From Dasyornis broadbenti (lineage: Eukaryota; Chordata; Aves; Passeriformes; Dasyornithidae): DNA of 64,000 bases. Below the pieces are notes generated by a model. That model was not told the DNA's origin, made no database searches, and saw nothing but the letters and a program-made list of their open reading frames with translations. Below are positions 1 to 11,118 of the stretch, piece after piece (positions within the stretch are counted from its first letter, which is position 1; the number at the start of each line of letters is the position of its first letter). The DNA lies in assembly GCA_013397935.1 (NCBI GenBank), contig VZRN01006818.1, forward strand, positions 5,125,266-5,189,265, in the 5' to 3' direction. The position numbers were made by a program, and so were the translations under genes.

Positions 1-715
1 ATGCCTTAGCTCAGCCCTTTCCCTGAGGAGAAGTGTTGCAGTTTCCATCATAACATATGGGAAGATTTTTTGGCCCATTTCCATAGAATTTTATTCTTGG
101 TTACATCTGTCAGAGTCTTGCTGCAGATGCCCTCCTACTTTTGATGCATCTCTTTCTCCTTGATGTTTTCTATGCCTCTTATCCATGCTTTGTGTGAGGA
201 TATTCTTGTCCAAACATCGTGCTTCTTTACAGAGATTTACTTTGAAAGCTCTGTAGAGTGAGGTCTGGAAGTTTGTGACAGGTGGTTTTCCTGTCAGGGT
301 TATGGGCTATATGTTCAGACAAAATGTTTTATAAATATTATGTCAAAAATATTTATAAAATAAATATTATTGATATATAATTGATGTTTATTGACATATT
401 TATATTTATTGATCTAATAAAAACCCACCCAACTCTTGGTGGGTTTTCAGTAGAGCTTATAAAACTGTCTGGCAGGTGAGCTCTACCTCTTCCTTCTGTT
501 GCTGGTCAACCTCACCCAGCTGTTGTCTGCTAGTCCCTGTGGCTCACATATATCTTTCCCTCATGTTGAGCATGTCCTAAATGCAGATCCACACCCCTGC
601 AATTCTTTTTCAGTCTGCAACTTTTTGTTGTAGCTGTGGAAACCGATGATTTTTAAGGTTCCCTGCATATTGAGATCCATCCTTTGGCCACACAGTTTTG
701 GTGAGGACACACCTC
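1..715. other. Intergenic AT-rich sequence upstream of the gypsy relic
   Basis: No gene or repeat is recognised here. A very AT-rich patch at about 330-420 consists mostly of ATTTATA-like words. The part after about 430 becomes GC-richer and could hold the eroded RNase H end of the element that follows, but I could not see any RNase H or reverse transcriptase motif in the three forward frames. Confidence 0.5.
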
Positions 716-789
716 GCAATACCTGCAGGAGCAGAGTGGTATTCCATGTGGCAGTGAGTGGCTGTACATCCCCACGGGGAACATGGGTC

Positions 790-1041
790 CTTCAGTGCTG
801 CTGTGATGCGCTGACGGTGGGGGACAGTGGCTGTCTGAAGACTCTGCATGGAGTCCTACCCACCTCGGTCTCTGCAGATGGCACAAGCTGTGCTCAGGTT
901 TGCAGTATTGATGTCTGGGGCAAGAGAGCAATGCAAAACCTTCCAGCCCTTATCAGCTCCTGAGTAGCCACTGCACATTATTTCAGTGGGTTTAATTGTG
1001 GACCTGCCTGCATCCCAGGCCATGGAATAGTGCCTGTGGTG
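790..1041 (+). pseudogene. Gypsy integrase relic: zinc-binding region, linker and start of the catalytic core
   Basis: Two frames alternate here. One carries GCLKTLHGV, resembling the start of the H2C2 finger but with both histidines replaced. From position 902 another frame runs through SAPE, an in-frame TAG, then PLHIISVGLIVDLPASQ and a second TAG. The order 'QPL-x-P-x-P ... (I/V)S-x-(D/G)-(F/L)I-x-DLP-x-S' is characteristic of the stretch entering the Ty3/gypsy integrase core. The first catalytic aspartate, which belongs in the position preceding FI, is glycine here (SVGLIVDLP). The core is therefore inactive even apart from the stops. Confidence 0.75.
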
Positions 1042-1043
1042 AT

Positions 1044-1310
1044 GAACATGTTTACAAATTGGCTGGTTTTGTTCCACTGAAGAGGTTGCCCCCAGCCCCC
1101 TGGACCCCACACTTGGTTTTGCCACATGCCTTTCGGTGCCATGGGCTGCCGTGGGCTGTGAGGAGATGAACAGAGACACCTAGCTCTGGTGGCAGCTCTG
1201 GTGGCAGCGTTTGGGCCCGCTGCGGGGGCAACACAGGCTTTGCAACCCATATTACCCTTAGTCTCATAATAAGGAGAAGCAGGTGAACGAGATCCCGAAG
1301 CCATATCCCT
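1044..1310 (+). pseudogene. Gypsy integrase relic: middle of the catalytic core
   Basis: In the frame of position 1044 the DNA reads HVYKLAGFVPLKRLPPA, followed by HAFRCHGLPWAV and a TGA at about 1168. This parallels the 'TK-x-AHF-x-P ... HGLP' block that precedes the second catalytic aspartate of gypsy integrases. The expected 'SDRG-x-Q' motif has been lost. Around 1200-1260 only scattered resemblance remains. From 1280, in a different frame, QVNEIPKPYPCRCINCYG lines up with the 'VNQ-x-x-E-x-x-LRC' helix region just before the next block. Confidence 0.65.
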
Positions 1311-1328
1311 GTCGTTGTATTAACTGTT

Positions 1329-1798
1329 ATGGAAGGCTGGGTTTATTTGCTGCCACTGGCAAAATTTGTCTATAACAGCGGTGTCTGCTCCTCCAGACAG
1401 ACCTCTCTGCACATGCAGTGTGGTTTCCAGACCCATGACCCCATGGCTGTGCTGGAGCAGCTGTCCGGGGGTTTTCCCTTGAGGACTCTGGTTTGGTGGT
1501 CGCAACATAAACGTTTGTTTCCTTCTGAACAGCTAGAAAAGGCACAGGCTGCTTACACAGGTTGTGCAGACCCGTACCTGTAACCAGCTCTGGACTCTTG
1601 TGTTTATTTGCCCCTTGATGTTGTTCAATTCATCCTTCTCATACGCTGGGCCACTGTTACTTGGGCCCATATAAAATTGTGGACCAAGCTGGACCAGTTT
1701 CATCAGCAGCTTCTCAGAATTCTCACAGTGGTTCACACCTCTCTGCTAAAACCTGTTAACTCAAATACCTTCAGAAGCAAACTTATCCACCACCTCTA
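1329..1798 (+). pseudogene. Gypsy integrase relic: C-terminal third
   Basis: An 84-codon open stretch (1329-1583) opens with GWVYLLPLAKFVYNSGVCSS, a close match to the conserved 'W-x-x-LLPLAEF-x-YN-x-x-x-x-SS' block that ends the gypsy integrase core. It continues through GFQTHDP and AQAAYTGCAD, the latter like the 'AQ-x-x-x-x-x-YAD' helix that precedes the C-terminal DNA-binding region. A stop at 1581 breaks it. The same frame resumes at 1608 and ends with VVHTSLLKPVNS (1728-1763), matching the 'FHVSLLKP' motif at the end of the C-terminal region. No chromodomain is evident before the stop at about 1797. Confidence 0.8.
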
Positions 1799-4700
1799 AC
1801 AATGGTGGCCAGAGGGAATATCATATCTCATCTGTTTTGGATTCCACGGTACTGTAGGGTAGCCTGCAGGATTTTTTTGACTGTGTGAGGTATGATAACA
1901 GTGGGAATTGTATAGAAGCAGGAATTATCCAAAACTGAAAGCAAATTGTAATTAGAAACTATAGTACTTTTAAAAAGATGTAATTAACTCTTGAAATAAT
2001 ATGACATAATTTATATATTTAAAATCCAATCAAAAAGCTCATCAGCTATGCTGCAGAGAACAACTGTATTAATTAGGCATGCAGAGAAGGTTCCTGCATT
2101 TCAGGGGACAAGTGGAAACACTGGCAGAACTATCAGCAGTTATTGCAATACTAAATGCAATGGAAATAGAAGAAATTATCCATATGTTGCACAGCAGAAA
2201 TTACCAGGAATATTGCATCCAAAATGCTAGTTGTCAAGCAGGGAAAGGTTGAAAAAGTGATGTATATTATCCTATTTAAGGTGCACTTTTTACTGTTATG
2301 AGCAAATTCAGTGTCAAGTAAACAATGTAAAATAAAAGGAGAGAAAAAGACCAAACAGTAACAAGCAATGAGGAGGTGTTGTAATTACTGTGATTTAAAC
2401 ATCTGAAGATGACATTGCATCTTTGAGCTACCTCGAAGTTAATTTTCAACTACCAAAAATCTGCTGAGAAAATAATAATGAGCTATTTGCTGTATTCTGA
2501 AAAGGAAAGAAATACCCAGACATAAGTAGAGATATGGCCTTTTAGAAAGGTTTTAAAAGTCCTTGCTCGGCACTATTTTAATATTCTTATTTTTAATAGT
2601 ACTTGTGAAGGTTGGTTCTTGAAAACTCATAACTTGCAACCAACAGACCTGATTTTCCAGTCAAATCCCATTTATTCAAGCTTCTGCTGTGCTGTGAAAT
2701 AAAGAAAGAGAACAAATTTTCCCCAACATGAATTATCTTACTAGGTGAAGAAGCCTCCCTTGTTTATGATCTACAATGCCAAGAATTTGAAATACTCATT
2801 TAATAAAGTCAGCAAAGAGCTGGGGCCTTACATATTTGCCCTCTCATATCCCATCAACAGTTTCTGCAATACACACTGAAACGCAGATTTCTTAGTCTTC
2901 GTTTTAAGCCTCAGTAGCCACTATTAACTTGTGAGCTTCATTTACGGACTGAATCTGGCAAAGATAATGTTGACACAAGATGGCCAGTTCTGGGTCATCT
3001 CTGGTTGACTCCAAAGCCATCTTACCAGGCACACATTTATCATGTCTATGTTTTCAAAGAGCAAAATATATTTCAATTCCACCAAATTGTTCAATATTAA
3101 ACTCTGTGCTTGAATTTATTTTCTTGATCTGTCTATTGTATTGTTACAAACAAGTGCATATCAAATATCTAATTTCATCCTTTATCAAATTCCTTAGAAA
3201 TGATAACATGTCGAGATTTTGGGGAAAAAAAAGATTGAAAATATTTACTCTTCTATTTATTCTACCTATGCAAAGTTATAAAGTCCAAAATAATTCCATT
3301 TACCCATGTGTACGTAAACTAAGCTCACCAGTAAATTTTTAACAATCTTTTCCTCACTTGTTTTTCACTTCTGTGAAAGCTTTTACTGGTGCAGCATTTA
3401 TTTAATCTAAGAGATTGAGTTTTCTCTCAATTTTTGATTTTTTTCACAATAAATCTTAAAGAAAGGCTTGATTATTTAAAAGTTTAGTATTTGGAGGGAT
3501 ATCAATGATTTCTTATTTGATTTCCTTTCATATTTTAGCCATTCATTATTCTCATTTTTAAACTTTTTTACAAACTCTCAATTTTTTTTCCCGTACAGTA
3601 GACAGGATGCTGTCAGATCCATCAATATTCATCATGATTTCAAAACAGATGACTCATTAAAATAATAGAGAAGTTGTTTTCCCATTGTCAGAAACAGATT
3701 GCAAGGATATTTGCTTGTATTCTGATTACAGATTCCTCTTCTCAGGGTATCAGAAAAGCAGGCAATGCTTTCTGCTGTTCCTGTGAGCCATGCTCCTTTC
3801 CTAACTGCAGCAGTTTGCTGCTCATTCATCTCCTCTGTCCTTTGTTTGTGTCCCCTCTCTGATGCTTGGATCTATTCCTATCTCTTCTACTGTACTGTAA
3901 CAACTGCAAGTCCTTAGGATATCCTGCAACATTAAAAAAACACCCCAAAATTGCCAGATACAGCAAGTTGCTGCGTATCTTTCTGTGATCCTCTCTGCAC
4001 GTTTGGAAAGGTCTGCTTGGTATTTGTAGGGGCAAAAGTGTAATAAGTTATTTTTACCATCACTAGTTATGTTTACATGGAAAACTGCAATGATGCTGGA
4101 TTCAGATAATTTTTTTTTTTTTCCATCAAAACTCTGTTGTGGTAAAGATTCAGATTTTAGAATAAATTATTATTTTTGCCCCTAAAAGTTGAAGACCCAA
4201 AAGCAAAGAAATATGTAACTGTTTCTGCTTTCCCTGTTCTTTTTGTTTTTCTCTGGGATGAGCAGGTCAAGGTTTTGGATTTATTTCTTATCTATCAATT
4301 CCTTGGTCAATGTTTGGTACAAACTTTGCCCTTACCTGTAGTCTAACATTCTTTGAGAGGCTCATATAAACAAGGTCTGAATGTGACTGGCAAGCTGAGG
4401 AAATCATGGAAAATTTACCCTTGATGTTTAGCTAGCTGAATAATCTGCAGAGCTGCAGGAGCAATGACTATGGGGGAAAAAAATAAGCAGAATACTGGCA
4501 AAAACAAATTTACAGATGAAAGGATTTAGCTGGTCTCAGGTGTTTGGGATGAACCACTTTATTCTTTCCAAGGAGCTGTAGGAAGATTTCCTGCCTCTGC
4601 AGTCTGATTCCTGGGTATGCACATACCTTCTTCAGAGATGCTAGACAAGAATTCTGTAACCTGTCTTTACCTCAGCCTTTTTACTGCTATCACCTGGAAA

Positions 4701-6384
4701 CCAATATGTGTTTTTAAAATGAAAGGGAGTCATAGGTCAGTGAGAAAGTAAATACAGTAGGAGGAATAAAACCTGCCTTTGAACTGTTCTAATTGTTTAT
4801 CTGAGGAAAGGTTTTATGTCAAACTCTTTAGATTGATGAACTGTGAATGTAAAAAAACCATCTTAGATAATGTCTATGACCATTATGAATCCAGGTACTA
4901 GAAACATTTATTTCGTGCTTATATTAACATATGTGCAATAAACTAGTGATGTCACAAATGGCGTTAATATGGCATTTTACAAAACAGTGTCCTTTGTGAG
5001 CTGAATGAGAAAGTTTGGTAAGAAAAAGTTTATGTTGTATCTCTGAGGCACAATTGCGTTTTCAACCCTTTCAGTCACTTGCGTAGAAACAGCAGAGATT
5101 GTGTTAAACATGCAAGCCCAACTTCAGCAATTTTTTTATTGCCTCATTCCTGCTCCCAGCTTATGAAATGTTTTTATATATTTTAAAATGGAATGGTAAA
5201 ATAACCACTGCTAATTAAAACCCCTTGTTCTGTTCATGTCACTGTAGCCATGATGGTTTCAGCTTGTGACCTGAGGCTTGAAAATATGTGATAAACTACT
5301 ATAGTAGTGAAAAGTAGGCAATCTTTCAGACACATAAGCCTTTTCTGAGTTCTGCTTGCAAACCCTCATTTACTCGTGCTCCAAGTCTATAACACATTGC
5401 CTTCAAAGTATGAAATATGTCCTTTATAATGCATTCCTCCAACCTCCTCCCCAGACCTTTTCTGCAGATATGTGATGTTCTCTTCAAGCCTTAAAAAGCA
5501 TTTCCCATTTAAATCAACATCCATCAGTGGTTTGGAACCCCTCTCTGCTGTGGGATTTTGTCCTTTCCTTTTGGTTAGTATTATGTACTGACAAAGAACA
5601 GAACAAGGACACCATGTTAGATTTATAAGGAAATAATGTCAAAATGGTTAATGCAATTCACCAGTTCAATAAACTGGATTACATTTTAGTAGGACAAAAG
5701 ATCAACGAAAGCCTATTTATATTCATTGGGTGAAGGCTGTACCAGCAACCACATAATGCATTCCCCGTCTTCGGGCTCATTAGCTATGCCTATTAGATTT
5801 GTTAGGTATCATAACATCCAGATGTTTCCGGACAGCTCAGCTGACATTTTATCCATGTGCAGATTAAATATTAATGGATAGCAGGTAAACAAGTGCAATA
5901 GCTAGTATTGGGCTTGGAGTATTTTAAATACTGTCAGAGTTTGGGGGTTACTTTTTTTTTCTCATTTCATGTTTCTCAAAATGCATGAAAAGACAGCAAA
6001 ACACCTTTAGAAAACACAATTCTTGTGGAAATAAGGGGCAAAGAGCAGTTTGCCATCTCTCTTTGTACGGGATTTTTATAAGATAATTCACACCTAGGGC
6101 ACACATTATCTAACAAAAATGCTGCCAGCTTTTACCAAGAAACCTCACTAAGCTCAGGCTGAGCTTTCATTTAGGCAGTTGAACTTTTAAAAGTCATTTT
6201 AATAGACAATGTGTGCTTGTGGATAGGTGATTTAGAATGATGACATGCTCTTGCCATTCTTCACTGGGGGAATATGTAAGCAGTTTGAGACCTCCCACCA
6301 TACCTCCTCTGCTGAATGCCATGCACTTATGGCTATTCTGCTCTCTCTTTCTCTTCCAAAGTATTACATGTAGTGAAAGGCTAT
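1799..6384. other. Intergenic, unique-looking AT-rich DNA
   Basis: No coding exon, RNA gene or identifiable repeat is seen on either strand. Open frames reach only about 120 codons, with compositions typical of random AT-rich DNA. Short T-runs occur at about 4110 and 5950. A 3' LTR of the gypsy element might be expected just after 1800, but I found no TG...CA-bounded candidate. Confidence 0.5.
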
Positions 6385-6982
6385 GGGAAGTGCACATGGG
6401 GTGCATCAGGCACAGCATTACCAAGGGATGGGTTTGTCCTGCTCTGCTCTGCACTGGAGCGGCCTCACCTTGAATCCTGTGTGCAGTGTTGGGTGCCACA
6501 ATATAAAAAAGACATGAAGCCATCAGAGTATGTCAAAAGGAGGGCAACAAGGATGGTGAAGGGTCTGGAGGGGGAGCCGTACGAGGAGCAGCTGAGGTCA
6601 CTTGGTTTGTTCAGCCTGGAGAAGAGGAAACTGAGGGGAGACCTCATTGTGTCTTCAACTTCCCCGTGAGACGAAGCTCAGGGGCAGGTGCTGATCTCTT
6701 CACTCTCATGACCAGTGAAGGACTCAAGGAAATGTCACAAAACTGAGCCAGGGGAGGTTTAGGCTGGATATCAGGAAAAGGTTTTTGACCCACAGGTTGG
6801 TTGGGCACTGGAACAGGCTCCCCAGGCAAGTGGTCACCAAGCCTGTCAGAGTTCAAGAAGCCTTTGGACAATACCCTTGGGCACATGGTGTGATTCTTGG
6901 GGTGCCCTGTTCAGGGGTCAGCAGTTGGACTTCATGTTCCTTGTGGGTCCCTTCCGACTCAGCATATTCCATGATTCTATGA
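6385..6982 (+). mobile_element. CR1 LINE, 5'-truncated, sense on + strand
   Basis: This is a 5'-truncated CR1 non-LTR retrotransposon with an intact 3' end. It carries the last part of the reverse-transcriptase ORF2. One frame reads CSALERPHLESCVQ, QYKKD, VKRRATRMVKGLEGEPYEEQ and LGLFSLEKRKLRGDLI (about 6445-6650). The sequence then breaks by small indels and continues with GHWNRLPRQVVT at about 6803-6838, the usual CR1 C-terminal block. It ends with the tail words 'GGGTCCCTTCC', 'ACTCAGCATATTC' and 'ATGATTCTATGA', the short tandem octamer-like 3' end that is diagnostic of avian CR1. Several indels and stops make it inactive. Such 5' truncation is the normal outcome of CR1 insertion. Confidence 0.97.
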
Positions 6983-9900
6983 AGTGTGAAATTTCACCTG
7001 TGCTGGTATTATCACTGTACAGCAATTACTATACACAATACACATTTTAAATCTTGATGACTCCCTTTCCTGTTTTCTTCAAATGTTTCTATCAGGAAAA
7101 ACTCTAAGTTATTAGCACAGAAAGAGATTTTGTCTTCTGGAACATTTTACAGTTCATGGTTCCTCTCTGGGACGTATGTGCATTTGTTATGCAACTCCAC
7201 TTTTTAAATGAAACCAGTGGAACTACTCCAGTTTACACCAGTTAAAGAGTTAATCCATTAATTCACTGTAAGAGGGAAGAATCAGTTAAGGTGAGTATTG
7301 GTAGAAGAATCTGTTATCGTCTTGGAGTTCTTAAAAGTCCTATGCAGTAGCAACTGCCTTCTGAACAGTACAAAGGAAATATAAGGAAGATGACAGAAAC
7401 TGTCTCAGTGATTAATTCAGTGTTCTCCAAAGTAAAAAGGATCCTGTCTGTTCCTTAATAGACAATATTTTGCTGCCAGACATGCTCTAAGACATTTTCT
7501 GAAAGACAAAACATTTCAGATCCTTCAGACCAAAAGAGAAGAAACAGGAAATTCATGAGAGAGTTCAAGTGAATTTTTTTGAATTGCCAAGCTTTAATTA
7601 TTTTGCATGACTTTGTCACCATGTGGGCTGTCCATAGACTGTTTTTGGGTTTTATCTCTTGTCAACTGTGAGAGCCTGGGGAGTGAGCTTTGTTGTACTG
7701 ATGGTGGCTGCTGTGCTCTGACATTCACATTTTATGAGAATGGGGGACTTAGACATGAGATTTGGAGCACTGTCATTTAAACATTGTAGTGGGTGTCCAT
7801 GGTCAATATTCACAGTAAATGCTGCCCAGGTGTCTGTTTGGAATGCTAGTGCAAATCCACATGTGAACCAAAACCAACAGCAAAGAACGGGGAAAGCAGT
7901 GTTGTAGCCCCAGCTGAAACAGAATTAAATCACTGCATTCTCCAGAAACAGTCAGCCTTGTACATTCAAGGATGAGCAGTGTGTTCAGCTAAACACTGAT
8001 CCTGGTTGGGCCAATAAATAAATTTTGAAATCATAGCCATGTAGAGCTATTAAAGCAACCAAAGAAACTTTTGTCTAATTGTGAAACATACTCAAATATC
8101 ACAGTTTTGTCTTCTTGTCTTGAATGCCAATGTTTTGGCTTTTCAGACTATTCAGGAGTGATTTGGTTTTTTTCACTTCATTGTTTTCCACTGCTAGGCT
8201 AGTGAATAGAGAATAAGAATAAAATAATCTGGTGGGGTTGAAAAACAGAATGGAAAAACCAATAGAAAGAGGTGATACGAAGAACAAATTTGAATATTAA
8301 AGATGCTCTTTTATCTATCACATGGTTTTTTCCCAAATCAAAACTGTATATGCTTCTAAAATATTAATTGAAACTCCAACAGAAGTTATAAATATGATAC
8401 AAAATTAAAAGGACAATATTCTTTGTGCTTTATATTGTGTAATGAGAACCAAACTTTATGATCGTGAGATGCTTTTTATCTTTGACTCCACAGAAAGTAC
8501 ATAAAAACTGACATTTGCTCCAACTTGACCCTTGGGGTACTTCTACTACAAAATAATAACAAAGGCATTCTTCTATCAGTGTAAACTTTGAAACAGAATT
8601 GCCATGAGGGCAGCGTAACAGATTTCAGTCAAATAAACAAAATCCTTTCACTTTTATTTGAGTTATTTTTGACACTGTCAAAAAGAGTTGAAATTTTTGG
8701 AAACTTTTTGAAGTCTATTTCTCATCTGGCTCTCTGAAACAGGGTGTATCAGCTTGACAAAACATTTTCCTCAGACAGGTAAAAGATTTCATAGCCTTTT
8801 AACTTGTCCCCCTCTAAACCACTAAAATTAAATAGAAGATTATTTATTTTAAGTTTTCAAAAGAACAGCAATTCCTTTCCCAATATAAACTATTCCAAAT
8901 TTCCTTCAGGTCATATATGGACAAGGAGAAAAAGAAGGAAAAAATATATCATGCAGGTTGTTAACATGTGGTCAATGAATGTGTTTTAAAAGAGGTCAGT
9001 ATTTCCAAATGCACCTCAAATGTGGATCAGGTGGTAAAACTACACACAGCAACAAGCAGCGAATTTTATTTTTAGGTATTCTCTTCTGGCCATGTTTAAG
9101 ATCAGTCTGTCCTTTACTGTTCTAAAATCTTCTTGATGTTTTTTGACATTCTAAATCTCAAGCCTTTGGGGAAGGGGTTTGGAGGAGGGGCAAACCAATA
9201 AAAGCTGACAAAATTAATTATACTGTATTACTCATCTTAAATGTTTAATTAGTCACATTGTACCTGATTAGAAACAAAATCTTCAGCACCCTCTTAGCCT
9301 ATAAAAATTGGAGTGCAAAGTGACTTTTAACACATCAGACCATTCCAGTTGCAGTGATTTTTTGCTTCTTTTATAGAAATCCACTTTCTTTGTAAATGCT
9401 ACCTCCCAGTAACCATAGGAACAATGTCCACTGTAATTTCTTAAAGAAGAAGGGCAGACAAAGTAATTTCATCTATAGGAAAATATATGAACATGGTTAT
9501 GTCCTAATTATCCTATATGATATCACACATTACCTCTTACATTTTAATATTCCCTGTGCCTGAATGAAGAATTAAACCAGTGACCTTTTCTTCCACTGGT
9601 GATTGTGATACATGAAACTGCAAGTGGGTTCAAGAATTATTTTTTTTTTTAAATGGAAAATGATGAATCCTCATCACACGGGAAAGAGCAAACTTCAGCA
9701 CCAAATCCAATACTGCTTTCTATATATCTCTTTATCTTTGCAAAGCTGCTGTCATTTGACCTCATGGTGAAGGAAGAGCTTGGTCTGCTTATGAGAAACT
9801 CCTGGGAACAGGGACAGGGTCTGTCCTTGAACGTGCAGCCCCTAGGATGTGAGCTCAGCTGCACCATTTCAACTCTTCCACCTGCTGCTTCTACACTTTC

Positions 9901-11050
9901 TTTTTGTGACGCTGTGTAGAAGGACAGTCATGTCCATCGCTCTCACAGCATCACCAGTAGAGGGGTTTTGATTTACTTTCTTATCAGACAATTGGAGAGC
10001 ATTCAGTAAACAAAGTGTCTCAAAGATTCAGCCTGAAGATGCACCTAAATTGGCTCTCAAAGGACCTAAGTCATACACGTTGCTTAATCATAAACTTCCT
10101 CTCAGGTCTCCTTTGGTTTCATTATTTCTCTCACAGTCCAGTAATGTATAGTGGATGGGGAAAAGAAGTTATTTCCCCACGGGGTTTCTGAGCTAGTTCT
10201 CTGGTCCCTTTTTCCCTGTTCTCCCATTTAACTTTTCAGTAATTCCTCTGAGCTTCAAAGCACAGATTCTAGTATATAAGCCAAGGAGACCTTGATGAGA
10301 ATTGATTTTTAGCCAGCAAATGTCACTCTTTAAATGCCCAAAGGGTGTTTAAACTCAGACTTAGACAGAATGTTAGTAATGGCAGAACAATCTGACCCAA
10401 CTTACCTTAAAGTACTGTTGTCTAGTTTCTGCTCCAAAAGTTAGTGCAGATAAATGCATGGCGGGTTTTCTCAAAATCAAAAAAAGCTTTAAAAAATTCA
10501 CAGTTCTCCTCATAATCCATAGGCACTTGTGTTGCTCCCCCAAAAAACTGAAACACTTTATTCTTTTGCAGTATATTGGCATCATACTCTGCACTATTTA
10601 ATAATCATAAACTGATAACTTTTTTTCTCTCTCTGCTACTTTCCCAAACTGTCAGAGTGCTTTTTACTTCTTCTGGTTACCAGTGAGACATATGTTACCT
10701 CGTCTGAACTGCCCACTAAAAATTAAAACATCCTCATCCCTGTAAACTATTTCAAAATATTTGAAGACCTTTCTCCAATGGGATGGTCGTAAGTGAAGTA
10801 TTTCCAGTTTTAAAATTACAGAACACTCCTCCATACTAGATTTTCAGCGTTAGAAAGATATGCATATCTTTTCTCTGATTTTATTCAGAGCACAAAATCA
10901 AGAAAAGATGGAAAGAATCTGAAAAAAAACCTAAGCTGGCACATATAAATCATAGAATCAATGAGAAATATTTCAGCTTAGAGAATATTTCTACAAAACA
11001 AAGGATACATGAAACATTTTAAAATCGTAAGGTAGCTCTAAGAAGAGATG
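6983..11050. other. Intergenic AT-rich DNA between two CR1 copies
   Basis: No gene is seen. Apart from one possible ancient-repeat scrap at 7205-7260 and homopolymer T-runs (for example near 9640), nothing here is recognisable. The open frames at 8099-8287 and 9649-9919 have no family features. Confidence 0.5.
7205..7262. repeat. Possible fragment of an ancient amniote repeat
   Basis: The words 'CCAGTGGAACTACTCCAG' and 'TTTACACCAGTTAAAG' resemble a short, very old repeat that recurs in bird and turtle DNA near 'CAATGGAGTTACTCC ... TTTACACCAGTG'. I recognise the pattern from memory only and cannot name the family with certainty. Confidence 0.3.
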
Positions 11051-11118
11051 CAGCAGGAGTGGACTTTGATGATCCCTGTGGGTCCTTTCCAGCTCAGGAC
11101 ATGCTATGTTTCTGTGAA
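11051..11118 (+). mobile_element. CR1 LINE 3' tail fragment, sense on + strand
   Basis: Only the last 65-70 bases of a CR1 remain. They comprise 'AGGAGTGGACTTTGATGATC', 'CTGTGGGTCCTTTCCAGCTC' and a degraded tail 'ATGCTATGTTTCTGTGA'. This is the canonical CR1 3' untranslated end and lacks any ORF2. A lone 'TCATAGAATCA' about 100 bases upstream (10951) resembles an antisense CR1 tail but is too short to call. Confidence 0.85.

Larger units (their letters stand above)
720..1798 (+). mobile_element. Ty3/gypsy-type LTR retrotransposon relic: integrase region of pol, multiply frameshifted
   Basis: This is a broken remnant of the integrase part of a Ty3/gypsy-like pol gene, the enzyme that joins retroelement DNA to the host chromosome. 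Reading across all three forward frames recovers the integrase layout in the right order. The zinc-binding (H2C2) region lies at about 790-905, with GCLKTLHGV near 830-860 but its histidines lost. The linker and start of the core follow at about 940-1020 (QPLSAPE, then stop, then PLHIISVGLIVDLPASQ). The core continues at 1044-1150 (LAGFVPLKRLPPA, then HGLP). A segment like the 'LPLAEFAYN' block of the family is at 1344-1380 (LLPLAKFVYNSGV), AAYTGCAD is at about 1550, and a C-terminal HTSLLKPV block is at 1734-1757. At least three frameshifts and several stops make it a dead copy. No LTRs, reverse transcriptase or gag are visible. The alternative, a domesticated integrase gene such as GIN1, is unlikely because the frame is broken. 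Confidence 0.85.

Noticed and set aside
10951..10963. TCATAGAATCAAT, like an antisense CR1 end
   Set aside because: Too short, with no CR1 body beside it.
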